Assembly: GCA_024648745.1 (NCBI GenBank) | Contig: JAHCVB010000002.1 | Location: forward strand, 76,885-140,884 | Source of the DNA: Sodalis sp. Psp | GTDB lineage: Bacteria; Pseudomonadota; Gammaproteobacteria; Enterobacterales; Enterobacteriaceae | Reading direction: 5' to 3' | Length of the DNA stretch: 64,000 nucleotides | Part shown: in pieces, positions 9,170-18,365 of the stretch | Layout: every line of letters begins with the position of its first letter | Position numbering within the stretch: the stretch's first letter is position 1 | Position numbers and translations under genes: made by a program | Notes under the pieces: generated by a model | What the model saw: the letters and a program-made list of their open reading frames with translations, nothing else | Told to the model about the DNA's origin: nothing | Databases searched by the model: none

Positions 9170-9284
9170 AGTGTACAAAAGGAACAAGCAATGAAAAGTA
9201 AAAAGGTAACTAATGACCTGGCTAGAACACAGCTCCTCTATAGTGTTATCTTGCACTTTCTGTACTGACCTTTGAATTCTGTAC

Positions 9285-9660
9285 TGACTATTGGAGATAA
9301 ACCGACGTTTAAAAGCTAGCCTTCTTAAATTATTTTTAGCGGAGTGTGGATAGCGACAATAGATAACTGCAGCACGCCTCAATTTGTATCCATTCACCAA
9401 AAAGTATTAGATAACGTGCAATACTTCCTCATACTTGCTTGGTGTTTGCAGCCTAATGTCTAACTGCCGGCCAAAACATAGGTACATACACGGAGAAATT
9501 GCTGGCAGACAATATGATTGTAACAATCCTCCAAATGCAGGACATCAGCATTCAGATCTTCTTTGCCAAATAAGTCATATATTAATACTACCCTGTTCTA
9601 GCTGGTGCGCTACCTATCAACCGATAATTTCATTATACAGTGTATCCCTTAATTTCCACT
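9285..9660 (-). pseudogene. ybfF: Ghost of ybfF (alpha/beta-hydrolase), C-terminal part
   Basis: Minus-strand residues LRRAAVIYCRYPHSAK followed by LRRLAFKRRF align with QARAHVIAGAGHWVHAEKP and VLRAIRRYL at the end of YbfF, including the position of the catalytic histidine. CYNHIVCQQ aligns with QYPHIVGWE. The front half with the nucleophile is not recognisable. Confidence 0.6.
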
Positions 9661-9804
9661 GAGTTTTAAAACTATGCAGGTCTCTATAGACAATCCAAGT
9701 CAGATGGAAAGTGGCTTTTACCGTAACAAGTTGGAGCTGTTTGCAAGACAGATATTGACTTGTATAGCCAATACAATTGGTTTATATAGAAAACAACGTA
9801 TTAC

Positions 9805-10291
9805 AACGAAAATATTAAAATAAATATTTCATGGTTATATTTAGAGTCGCATATGCATATTAGCAAAATGCCACTCATGATTTTACACCTTAATGTTGAA
9901 GTGTACTCCAGATGCGAATAAAACAGCCTTCACACTGGCGCTTACTCCTGCGGTGGCCATAAATTAGAATCTGTCTGCTTGCTAAAGATGGAGTGCAAGC
10001 AATGCGTGAATTATCATCTTCGAGTGACTAAATGAGATAAAGCAGTAAATCGATATATCGGTGTTGACCACTCTGTATGTCTTGTCACATAAACCTTGCC
10101 CCTGAACTTAATGTTTCCAGAGACAGATAAACATTATTGCAAAGCGGCTATAAAATCAAAACAAGTGTTCTCTGTTCCCTAATTATATCATTACTAATAC
10201 CGACCCAAAACGGAACATGATTGAAGACATTATGTTTACCACGTAGCTTCACATAGAGCTAATCGAAAAAGCCTGCGATACTCTCTTATAA
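9805..10291 (+). pseudogene. seqA: Ghost of seqA (replication-initiation sequestration protein)
   Basis: Blocks in SeqA order on the plus strand: HISKMPLMILHL (HIGESASDILRRML), KDGVQAMREL (KDKVRAMREL), KAVNRYIGV (KRAVNRFMLL), TLLQSGYK (TLLKNGNQ), YIITNTDPKRNMIEDIM (YWVITNTNTGRKCSMIEHIM) and IELIEKACDTLL (AELIEKVCGTI). Several stops and at least two frameshifts separate them. The final stop at 10289-10291 lies 21 bases before pgm, matching the E. coli seqA-pgm operon. Without SeqA, Dam-dependent sequestration of the origin cannot operate as in E. coli. Confidence 0.85.
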
Positions 10292-10312
10292 ACTGACAAT
10301 GGAACATTACTT

Positions 10313-11950
10313 ATGACCAACTCCTCTCGTGCCGGGCAACCTGCTCGTCAGAGCAATTTAATCAATGTGGCACAATTAACTTCGCAATATTACGTATTAC
10401 GACCTGAGACAAATAATAGCTCTCAGGCGGTAAAATTCGGTACCTCGGGACACCGCGGCAGCTCTGGGCGCTATAGTTTTAACGAAGCCCATATTTTAGC
10501 TATTAGCCAGGCGATAGCCGAAGAGCGTCACAAACGGGGCATCACCGGCCCCTGTTACGTGGGCAAAGACACTCACGCGCTCTCTGAACCGGCGTTTATC
10601 TCAGTGCTAGAGGTTCTAACTGCCAATAACGTGGATGTTATTGTGCAAATAGATAACGGCTATACACCGACACCAGCGATTTCCAACGCCATTCTAATGC
10701 ACAACCATGGCGATGGTCCACGGGCAGATGGCATCGTGATAACGCCTTCCCATAACCCACCAGAAGATGGTGGCATTAAATATAATATGCCCAACGGTGG
10801 GCCGGCCAATACCAATGTGACCCGAGTTATCGAAAATCGTGCCAATGCGCTGTTGGCAGACAGTCTGCGCGGCGTCAAACGTTTGACATTGGATAAAGCT
10901 TGGCAAAGCATCTATATCCACTCCGCAGATTTGGTACAGCCGTATATTAAAGGACTGGTTCGCGTGGTGAATATGCAAGCAATTAAAAAAGCCGGCCTGA
11001 AACTGGGAGTCGATCCACTAGGCGGATCTGGCATCGCCTATTGGCAACGAATTGCCGAGTACTACCAGCTAGATCTGACGTTAGTAAGTGAGGAGATAGA
11101 TCAGACTTTTCGTTTTATGAATTTCGATCATGATGGCATTATTCGCATGGATTGTTCGTCGGAATCAGCGATGGTAAGGCTGCTAGAGATGCGAAATAAG
11201 TTTGATTTGGCATTTGCAAACGACCCGGATTATGATCGGCACGGTATCGTCACACCAGCTGGGTTGATGAATTCTAATCACTATTTAGCGGTGGCTATCC
11301 ACTATCTGTTTCAACACCGTCCGCATTGGGGCGATGACGTCAAAGTAGGAAAAACGCTGGTATCCAGCAGCATGATCGACCGTGTAGTTGATAGTCTCAG
11401 CCGCCAGTTGCTGGAAGTGCCGGTTGGTTTTAAGTGGTTTGTAGACGGTCTGTTTGATGGTAGTCTAGGCTTTAGTGGTGAAGAGAGTGCCGGTGCGTCG
11501 TTTTTATGTTTTGATCGTCAACCTTGGTCCACCGACAAAGACGGCATCATCATGTGCCTACTGGCGGCGGAAATTGTCGCCGTCACCGGTAAGAATCCCC
11601 AACAGTATTACGATGAGTTAGAGCAGCGCTTTGGATCCTCCAGCTACAACCGCATCCAGGCGCCGGCCACTCATGCGCAAAAGACTATCCTGTCCAGGAT
11701 ATCTCCCGAGCAGGTAAGCACTAGAATATTAGCGGGTGATCTGATTACTATGTGCCTAACCGTGGCTCCGGGAAACGGCGCGTCTATCGGTGGCCTGAAA
11801 ATGATGACGCAAAACGGTTGGTTCGCAGCCCGCCCTTCCGGCACAGAAGAAGCATACAAAATTTACTGCGAAAGCTTCCTCAGCGCAGCGCATCGTCAGC
11901 AAATAGAGAAAGAGGCGGTGGATATCGTTAGAAACGTACTAGAGAAATAA
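10313..11950 (+). CDS. pgm: Phosphoglucomutase
   Basis: Interconverts glucose-1-phosphate and glucose-6-phosphate, supplying UDP-glucose and other glycans. Length 545 residues (E. coli 546). The phosphoserine loop [11 protein letters not shown] is at about 144-154, the metal loop DPDYDRHG at about 304-311, the sugar loop GEESAG near 390, and the phosphate loop [10 protein letters not shown] near the C-terminus. All are intact. The start ATG at 10313 lies 21 bases after the seqA ghost. In E. coli pgm is cotranscribed with seqA, so expression here may rely on the promoter that once served seqA. Confidence 0.96.
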   Translation: MTNSSRAGQPARQSNLINVAQLTSQYYVLRPETNNSSQAVKFGTSGHRGSSGRYSFNEAHILAISQAIAEERHKRGITGPCYVGKDTHALSEPAFISVLEVLTANNVDVIVQIDNGYTPTPAISNAILMHNHGDGPRADGIVITPSHNPPEDGGIKYNMPNGGPANTNVTRVIENRANALLADSLRGVKRLTLDKAWQSIYIHSADLVQPYIKGLVRVVNMQAIKKAGLKLGVDPLGGSGIAYWQRIAEYYQLDLTLVSEEIDQTFRFMNFDHDGIIRMDCSSESAMVRLLEMRNKFDLAFANDPDYDRHGIVTPAGLMNSNHYLAVAIHYLFQHRPHWGDDVKVGKTLVSSSMIDRVVDSLSRQLLEVPVGFKWFVDGLFDGSLGFSGEESAGASFLCFDRQPWSTDKDGIIMCLLAAEIVAVTGKNPQQYYDELEQRFGSSSYNRIQAPATHAQKTILSRISPEQVSTRILAGDLITMCLTVAPGNGASIGGLKMMTQNGWFAARPSGTEEAYKIYCESFLSAAHRQQIEKEAVDIVRNVLEK

Positions 11951-12139
11951 GTAAGCTTGAAGAGCATGAATCTAGTCTGATTACAGGTGTCCACGTGTTC
12001 CGTGATGATAAAATTTGCTCTATATGCACCGCTTAATTGTCCTGTGATACCGCCTGTCATGTTATCAGTTTATCAGTGCAGGTGCGATGTGCCAGTGTAG
12101 ACGTCACTAGCTATCTCTATCTGGATAGAAGATTAGTCC

Positions 12140-12470
12140 TCTTTCATATTTTCACGCTAATGTTACCTCCAGCGGCTATCTCCAGACGTTAACGCCAGGA
12201 TGAAGACAGATCTGCTTATAGACTGGCGCAAAGGACGAGCGGTATTTTATGTCGCAGCTGATGACAATCTCGTGGCCAATAACTACGCTGGTAGTAAGCA
12301 ACCTCCAGCAGCCCATCACCACACCCTATGTCCGCATTTTAACCCCATCACAGCGCACACCTCGGTTGCATGTCCGCTGCGCAGTGCGCCAAATATGGGT
12401 TGTTCGTTTGTCGATTGTGGCAAAGTGAACATGCACTTTTAGCGATTTTGAATTGGCTAAATCGCAAAAC
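12140..12470 (+). pseudogene. phrB: Ghost of phrB (DNA photolyase), C-terminal fragment
   Basis: DLLIDWRKGRAVFY and DDNLVANN at 12205-12290 match the photolyase stretch DLLIDWREGERYFM...GDLAANN, and HFNPIT follows as in FRIFNPTTQ. Upstream, LPPAAISRR preserves the spacing of LNSTGWMHNR. The tryptophan-rich FAD-binding region is partly deleted. In E. coli phrB lies upstream of ybgI in the same direction. Confidence 0.65.
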
Positions 12471-12507
12471 GAGGCGCAAGACGAACCATGATGAGAGAAG
12501 CAAAGCT

Positions 12508-13251
12508 ATGAAAAATAATGAACTTGAACAAATTATTAATCGGAAAATTAACAACAGAGCAATGGAAGATTGTGTACCTAATGGCCTGCAAGTGGAGGGT
12601 CGCCAGGAAGTAAAACGCATTGTTACCGGCGTAACTGCCTGCCAGGAGCTGCTGGATCGTGCGCTGGCTCACGGTGCCGATGCGGTGATAGTGCACCATG
12701 GCTATTTCTGGAAAAACGAGCCGTCGGTTATCAGTGGCATGAAGCGCCGACGGCTGAAAACCCTACTAGCTAACGATATCAACCTGTACGCCTGGCACTT
12801 GCCACTAGATTCCCATCCAGAGCTAGGTAATAATGCACAGCTTGCGGCTACTCTAGGTATCCATGTGACTGGTACACTAGCGCCGCTACTGCCGTATGGA
12901 GAATTTGCTACCCCACTAAGTGGTGAGGCATTGTTGCTGCACCTTGAACAAACTTTGGGACGCAGCGTGTTGCACTGTGGCGATCACGCACCGGCAGCAA
13001 TCACGCAGTTAGCCTGGTGTACTGGCGGCGGCCAGGGTCTTATCGATATGGCGGCGCAGGCAGGCATGGATGCGTTTATTACCGGCGAGGCGTCTGAGCA
13101 GACTATTCATTCTGCCCGTGAGCAGGGTCTACATCTTTACGTCTCTGGTCATCACGCCACCGAGCGTGGCGGAATCTGCGCACTTAGTAAGTGGTTAGCT
13201 CAGCAATATAATTTTGATGTCACCTTCATCGATATTCCCAATCCAGTTTAA
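12508..13251 (+). CDS. ybgI: NIF3-family dinuclear metal protein YbgI
   Basis: 247 residues, the same length as E. coli YbgI, a hexameric toroid with a dinuclear metal centre. Metal ligands expected from the family are present: VHHGYFW near residues 63-69, the DSHPELGNN loop (E. coli DAHPELGNN) and the late GHHATERGG motif. The start is set at MKNNELEQII, which matches E. coli, rather than an in-frame ATG 138 bases upstream that falls in the phrB ghost. The exact reaction is not firmly known. The family has been linked to radical-SAM or damaged-nucleotide functions. Confidence 0.93.
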   Translation: MKNNELEQIINRKINNRAMEDCVPNGLQVEGRQEVKRIVTGVTACQELLDRALAHGADAVIVHHGYFWKNEPSVISGMKRRRLKTLLANDINLYAWHLPLDSHPELGNNAQLAATLGIHVTGTLAPLLPYGEFATPLSGEALLLHLEQTLGRSVLHCGDHAPAAITQLAWCTGGGQGLIDMAAQAGMDAFITGEASEQTIHSAREQGLHLYVSGHHATERGGICALSKWLAQQYNFDVTFIDIPNPV

Positions 13252-14333
13252 TCTGCTTGCCCGATAAATCTCTGGTTAATAGCGTACTCCATACTTCGCC
13301 TATTATTGCGGATAAGAAGACATTGTAATTCTGCCTTAAATCGCAATTATTATCCAACTAAAGTCTCCAACGGTCTTCTAGAGATTTACTGTGTCGCGAT
13401 GAATCACATCAGCAAGCCAATACGGAGGTTATTAGCATCAACGACATTAGCCAGTATCTACATCCCTAACTAAACTCGGTGACTGATAGTTGATGCCTAT
13501 ACACCTGTTGCCTTGTTTATCTCTGTATGCAGCGTCGCCGCTGCGTTCTGGCGATAAAAGCGCGCTGAGCCGTCAATTTAAAGATGTATGTTTAAAGTAA
13601 TAATACCGATAGAATGATAAATGTAGTGTAAGATGTAGTTGCAACTGCTACCGAAACTCAGGTATCAGTCAGAATAGCGCTCAATGTGACCATTGGAAAT
13701 TACTCTCTGAGAGTTTTACGCCAGAATCATTTTCTTGGCTAGTTGGCACTTATTAGCGCCGAATTGCTACATCTGCTTTTGGATGATACATCATTATGAA
13801 TTGGTTGGAGGTAACATTCAGGACCTACCATACTAATGATCGATACAACAAGACCACAGGCCAATTATCCCCTTCGCTTCTGTATCAATTGAGGTTCATT
13901 TGTATCAGCTATCGTAAATCTTCCTTGGTGAACTTATTCATTTTGTGTAATGCACTCTGATGTAGAGTACATCAATCCTGTTAGCAGCAGAGCTGCTATC
14001 TGGGCAGAACTGGCCTGGATGGGGCTCTGGCTGAAGAGAAACTAAATGTCAGGAGGACTCCGCATGGTGCCAGAAGCCAGAAGAGTAGCTAGGAGTTTAA
14101 GTCACATAATTTAAATGCCGATCTTGGCGAAGTCCATGTTGATGAGTAGCTGTTGTAACTGATGAGTTCAGCTAATATCATCTACGTTCTATGCCGGCTG
14201 ATGTGTTAATATGCATATTGGCATATTTCTTTTCTTCTCAGATAATCTTTACTGTATGAGTGTGATGAAGCGCTGGCGGGATGCTCGGGGACTGCTGAAT
14301 ACGCGACAGGCCATTCTGGTGGTAAAAAGTCGC
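13252..14333. other. Gene-free stretch of about 1.1 kb between ybgI and the gltA ghost
   Basis: E. coli carries pxpBCA (ybgJKL) and nei here. No convincing block of any of these was found by eye, though composition is moderately GC and short open frames occur near 13950-14060. It is probably decayed coding sequence that cannot be assigned. Confidence 0.45.
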
Positions 14334-14560
14334 TTAATTTGACGAAAAATCCTGCTGTACTTAGCTAATATATAATCACTGGAGTGGATAAATTATTTTC
14401 AGATTATGTCGCCGCATATCCCAGTGGGAAATCCAACCAACGGTACTTATCATGGAGAAAATCTCCTTATTTTCTTTTGCCTTAGCTCTGACTTAGAAGT
14501 ATGTATGGTATAGGGCGCAGATGGCTTGCTTAACTAGAGAAAGTTGAACGAATGGTATAT
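14334..14560 (-). pseudogene. gltA: Ghost of gltA (citrate synthase), C-terminal remnant
   Basis: Minus-strand residues FSMISTVGWISHWDM match FAMARTVGWIAHWSEM of GltA. The following codons LKIIYPLQ-stop-LYIS align one for one with MKIARPRQLYTG, then DFSSN with DFKSD, ending at a stop (14334-14336) where GltA ends. Upstream, IYHSFNFL matches LYPNVDFY. The remaining two thirds toward sdhC is AT-rich and unrecognisable. Its divergent position from sdhC is the E. coli arrangement. Catalytic residues are lost, so this locus makes no citrate synthase. Confidence 0.8.
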
Positions 14561-14945
14561 GCCTTGATTTAAAATTTAAAGATATCTTGACCTGTGGGAC
14601 AAGTACACTTCTGTGCTATTGCACGAACTTAACTTAAAAAGAATAATATCTCTATATATAAATTATGGTATGTAATCTGGATAGTTTGTATTAAGATATT
14701 AATTTATTATAAATAAGTATGTATATTATATCATATAAATGTGAGGTATAGTGAATGTGGATAGTAAATTAGCTAAATATTAATAAATTATTTGTATAGT
14801 AATCATGATATGAAAGTTATATACTTTAAAAAAGTCTGCGGGGTTTCTAGTGAATGTTTTTTACAAAAAATATAGTTCAATCATATAATATCGTATGGTT
14901 TATTCCGTTAGCTCTACCTGTCCCATTGGGACGAGGTGTAGTTTT

Positions 14946-15347
14946 ATGGGAAAAATATTGAAAAAACAACGCCCAAAAAGTCCTGTTAATAATTTGGATC
15001 TGCAAACGATCCGGTTTCCAGTTACTGCTATAATATCCATTCTCCATCGTGTATCCGGCGTCATTATGTTTGCAGCTGTCGGTATTTTTCTGTGGGTTCT
15101 CGGATTGTCTCTTTCTTCCCCTGAAGGCTTTGTTAAAGCTTCTGTTATAATGGACAGAATTATCGTCAAATTCATCTTATGGGGTATTATAACTATTCTT
15201 GCTTATCACACTCTTGGTGGAATTCGCCATATGTTAATGGATGTCGGCTATTTAGAAGAAACATTAGAGATGGGAAAAATTACCGCAAATGCTATATTTC
15301 TACTCACTATTTTGCTATCTATTCTAGTTGGAGTTTTCATATGGTAA
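14946..15347 (+). CDS. sdhC: Succinate dehydrogenase cytochrome b556 subunit
   Basis: Membrane anchor of complex II, 133 residues with three hydrophobic helices (about 25-50, 65-90, 108-130). The quinone-site region HRVSG (about 35-39) and the heme-ligand histidine in YHTLGGIRHM (E. coli His84) are present. The start is placed at MGKILKKQRP, after a GAGGTG element, matching the E. coli MIRNVKKQRP start. An upstream in-frame ATG at 14895 has no homologous residues. It overlaps sdhD by seven bases. Confidence 0.94.
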   Translation: MGKILKKQRPKSPVNNLDLQTIRFPVTAIISILHRVSGVIMFAAVGIFLWVLGLSLSSPEGFVKASVIMDRIIVKFILWGIITILAYHTLGGIRHMLMDVGYLEETLEMGKITANAIFLLTILLSILVGVFIW

Positions 15348-15688
15348 ATAATGCTTCGGCATTAGGATGTAGCGGGGTACGCGAGTGGCTATTAATGCGT
15401 GCATCTTCTATTATAATTATCTTTTATATTATTTATCTAACCAGCTTTATTCTGTTTGAAGATACTCTCACTTATGACGTCTGGCACGCTTTCTTCGCTC
15501 TCCCTATAACTAAAGTTTTTACCCTGCTGACCCTCTTTTCCATCCTAGTACATACCTGGATCGGCATGTGGCAAATATTAACAGATTATATTAAGCCTCT
15601 AGCACTACGGCTGTTTCTGCAAATGACCATTTTTATTGTGCTGATGGTGTATTTACTTTACGGCACTATTGTACTCTGTGGGGAGTAG
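15341..15688 (+). CDS. sdhD: Succinate dehydrogenase membrane anchor subunit
   Basis: 115 residues, the same length as E. coli SdhD, with three membrane helices. It contributes the other half of the heme b and quinone pocket. The start MVNNASALG matches MVSNASALG, and translation is coupled to sdhC by a 7-bp overlap. An earlier in-frame ATG (15179) lies inside sdhC and is not used. The conserved His of the VHTWIGMWQ helix and DYIKPLALR near the end are present. It is followed after three bases by sdhA. Confidence 0.94.
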   Translation: MVNNASALGCSGVREWLLMRASSIIIIFYIIYLTSFILFEDTLTYDVWHAFFALPITKVFTLLTLFSILVHTWIGMWQILTDYIKPLALRLFLQMTIFIVLMVYLLYGTIVLCGE

Positions 15689-15691
15689 GCA

Positions 15692-17458
15692 ATGAAATTA
15701 CCAGTGAGAAAGTTTGATGCCGTTGTAATCGGTGCAGGAGGAGCAGGAATGCGCACCGCACTTCAGATTTCCAAAATGGGACTTTTATGCGCATTAATTT
15801 CAAAAGTTTTTCCTATACGTTCTCATACGGTATCAGCGCAGGGCGGCATTACCGCCGCACTCGGTAACAGCCATGAAGACGACTGGCAATGGCATATGTA
15901 CGATACTGTAAAAGGATCTGATTATATCGGCGACCAAGACGCCATTGAATATATGTGTAAAACTGGCCCGGAAGCCGTGCTGGAATTAGAGCACATGGGA
16001 TTGCCATTTTCCCGTTTCGACAATGGGCGCATTTATCAGCGCCCATTTGGTGGTCAGTCGCTGAACTACGGCGGTAAACAGGCTGCGCGTACTGCCGCAG
16101 CAGCTGACCGTACCGGTCATGCTCTGCTCCATACACTCTATCAGCAAAACCTGAAAAACCACACTACAATTTTTTCTGAATGGTACTCTCTCGATTTGGT
16201 AAAGAACCAGGACGGTGCAATGGTAGGCTGCACCGCGCTATGCATCGAAACCGGAGAAGTAGTCTACTTTAAAGCACATGCTACCATTCTTGCTACCGGT
16301 GGTGCCGGGCGTATCTACCGGTCCACTACTAATGCTCATATTAATACTGGTGATGGAATTGGTATGGCATTACGCGCCGGCGTGCCAGTACAGGATATGG
16401 AAATGTGGCAGTTTCATCCTACCGGTATCGCCGGGACAGGGGTTCTGGTTACTGAAGGCTGCCGCGGTGAGGGGGGGTATCTGCTGAATAAGTACGGCGA
16501 ACGTTTTATGGAGCGATACGCGCCGAGCGTCAAAGATCTTGCAGGCCGCGACGTAGTGGCTCGATCTATCATGATTGAAATCCGCGAAGGTCGTGGTTGC
16601 GATGGTCCCTGGGGTTTGCATGCGAAACTGAAGCTGGATCATTTAGGCAAGGAGATACTTGAATCGCGTCTGCCAGGAATCCTGGCACTATCTCGTACTT
16701 TCGCACATGTAGATCCGGTTAAAGAGCCGATCCCAGTCATCCCAACCTGCCATTATATGATGGGCGGTATTGCAACCAAAGTGAACGGCCAAGCGATTAC
16801 CGTTAATAGCAAGGGCGAAGATGTAGTGATTCCTGGCCTGTTTGCGGTCGGTGAGGTTGCCTGCGTATCGGTGCATGGTGCCAACCGGCTGGGCGGTAAT
16901 TCCTTGCTGGATCTAGTGGTGTTTGGCCGCGCAGCAGGCATGTATCTACAAGAATCGCTGAAAAAGCAAGGGCCGTCTCGTGAAGCCAGTGATTCCGACA
17001 TCGATGCGGCACTGACCCGTTATCACCGCTGGAATAACAATCGTAGCGGTGAAAATCCGATTGAGATCCGCAAAGCATTGCAAACTTGCATGCAGAATAA
17101 CTTCTCTGTGTTCCGAGAAGGGGATTTAATGGCTAAAGGGTTGACGGAGCTTAAAGAGATTCGCGAGCGCTTGCACTATGCTCGCCTTGACGATACCTCG
17201 ACGAAGTTTAATACCCAACGTGTTGAGTGTCTGGAGCTGGATAACCTAATGGAGACTGCTTATTCCACCGCGTTATCGGCTAATTTCCGCACTGAGAGCC
17301 GGGGTGCCCACAGCCGATCTGACTTCCCGAATCGCGACGATAAGAATTGGCTGTGCCATACGCTCTATTTACCTGAGAGCGATAGTATGACGCGCCGCAA
17401 AGTCAATATGCAACCGACAGTACGCCCAGCATTCCCACCAGAAGTACGTACCTACTAA
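15692..17458 (+). CDS. sdhA: Succinate dehydrogenase flavoprotein subunit
   Basis: Oxidises succinate to fumarate. 588 residues, the E. coli length. The FAD-binding GAGGAGM begins at about residue 14. The covalent FAD attachment histidine lies in [10 protein letters not shown] (His45), and substrate-site residues around HPTGI and the active-site loop with GRDVVAR are intact, as is [10 protein letters not shown]. No drift in key positions was seen. It is the second-largest gene of the sdhCDAB-sucABCD cluster and is under the same reading direction with minimal spacing. Confidence 0.97.
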   Translation: MKLPVRKFDAVVIGAGGAGMRTALQISKMGLLCALISKVFPIRSHTVSAQGGITAALGNSHEDDWQWHMYDTVKGSDYIGDQDAIEYMCKTGPEAVLELEHMGLPFSRFDNGRIYQRPFGGQSLNYGGKQAARTAAAADRTGHALLHTLYQQNLKNHTTIFSEWYSLDLVKNQDGAMVGCTALCIETGEVVYFKAHATILATGGAGRIYRSTTNAHINTGDGIGMALRAGVPVQDMEMWQFHPTGIAGTGVLVTEGCRGEGGYLLNKYGERFMERYAPSVKDLAGRDVVARSIMIEIREGRGCDGPWGLHAKLKLDHLGKEILESRLPGILALSRTFAHVDPVKEPIPVIPTCHYMMGGIATKVNGQAITVNSKGEDVVIPGLFAVGEVACVSVHGANRLGGNSLLDLVVFGRAAGMYLQESLKKQGPSREASDSDIDAALTRYHRWNNNRSGENPIEIRKALQTCMQNNFSVFREGDLMAKGLTELKEIRERLHYARLDDTSTKFNTQRVECLELDNLMETAYSTALSANFRTESRGAHSRSDFPNRDDKNWLCHTLYLPESDSMTRRKVNMQPTVRPAFPPEVRTY

Positions 17459-17467
17459 GGATGAGTT

Positions 17468-18184
17468 ATGAATGTTGAGTTTTCCATCTATCGCTATAAC
17501 CCTGATGTTGACGATAAGCCGTACATGCAAGACTACACCCTAAATGTCAAAGATGGATGTGATATGATGTTGCTGGATGCGTTAATCCAGTTAAAAGAGC
17601 AGGATCCGAGCCTATCATTCCGTCGTTCCTGTCATGAAGGGGTATGCGGTTCAGACGGAGTTAATATAAACGGCAAAAACGGCCTAGCGTGCATTACGCT
17701 ACTATCGATGCTGTACAAAAGTAACAAGAAAGTAGTTATTCGCCCACTACCTGGACTGCCGGTGATTCGCGATTTGGTTGTGAATATGGGCCAGTTTTAT
17801 GCCCAGTATGAAAAGATCAAACCGTTCTTGATTAACGATGGCCGCAACCCACCGGCACGAGAATATCTGCAATCTCCAGATCAGCGTGCTAAACTTGATG
17901 GGCTGTATGAGTGTATTCTCTGCGCTTGCTGCTCCACTTCTTGTCCGTCTTTTTGGTGGAATCCCGATAAATTTATCGGGCCAGCAGGGCTTCTGGCTTC
18001 TTATCGCTTTCTTGTCGACAATCGTGATACTTACCAACAAGCGCGCCTAGATGATCTGAATGATGCTTTCAGCGTTTTCCGCTGTCACAGTATCATGAAT
18101 TGTGTCAGTGTATGTCCGAAAGGACTCAACCCCACAAAGGCTATAAGGCATATTAAGAGCATGTTAGTGAGTCGTAATGTTTAG
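17468..18184 (+). CDS. sdhB: Succinate dehydrogenase iron-sulfur subunit
   Basis: 238 residues as in E. coli, carrying electrons from SdhA to ubiquinone. The 2Fe-2S ligands Cys55, Cys60, Asp63 and Cys75 are all present (CHEGVCGSDG then LAC). The 4Fe-4S and 3Fe-4S motifs CILCACCSTSCP and CHSIMNCVSVCPKG follow in the C-terminal half. It is separated from sdhA by nine bases and from sucA by 181 bases. Confidence 0.97.
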   Translation: MNVEFSIYRYNPDVDDKPYMQDYTLNVKDGCDMMLLDALIQLKEQDPSLSFRRSCHEGVCGSDGVNINGKNGLACITLLSMLYKSNKKVVIRPLPGLPVIRDLVVNMGQFYAQYEKIKPFLINDGRNPPAREYLQSPDQRAKLDGLYECILCACCSTSCPSFWWNPDKFIGPAGLLASYRFLVDNRDTYQQARLDDLNDAFSVFRCHSIMNCVSVCPKGLNPTKAIRHIKSMLVSRNV

Positions 18185-18365
18185 CTTTATACCTTGCTGA
18201 ACGACCGGATCTACTTAGTAGATAGGAACCTGGTCATACCTTGTAGTCAGCTGTTTTTCAAAGGTTTCTTCGATAAGAATTACTTCACGCTGGCGGATCC
18301 GCCAGCTGGACCGCTTGTATGTTATCTAAATTACGAGTTAGCCACAGCAAACATTAGGGATCATA

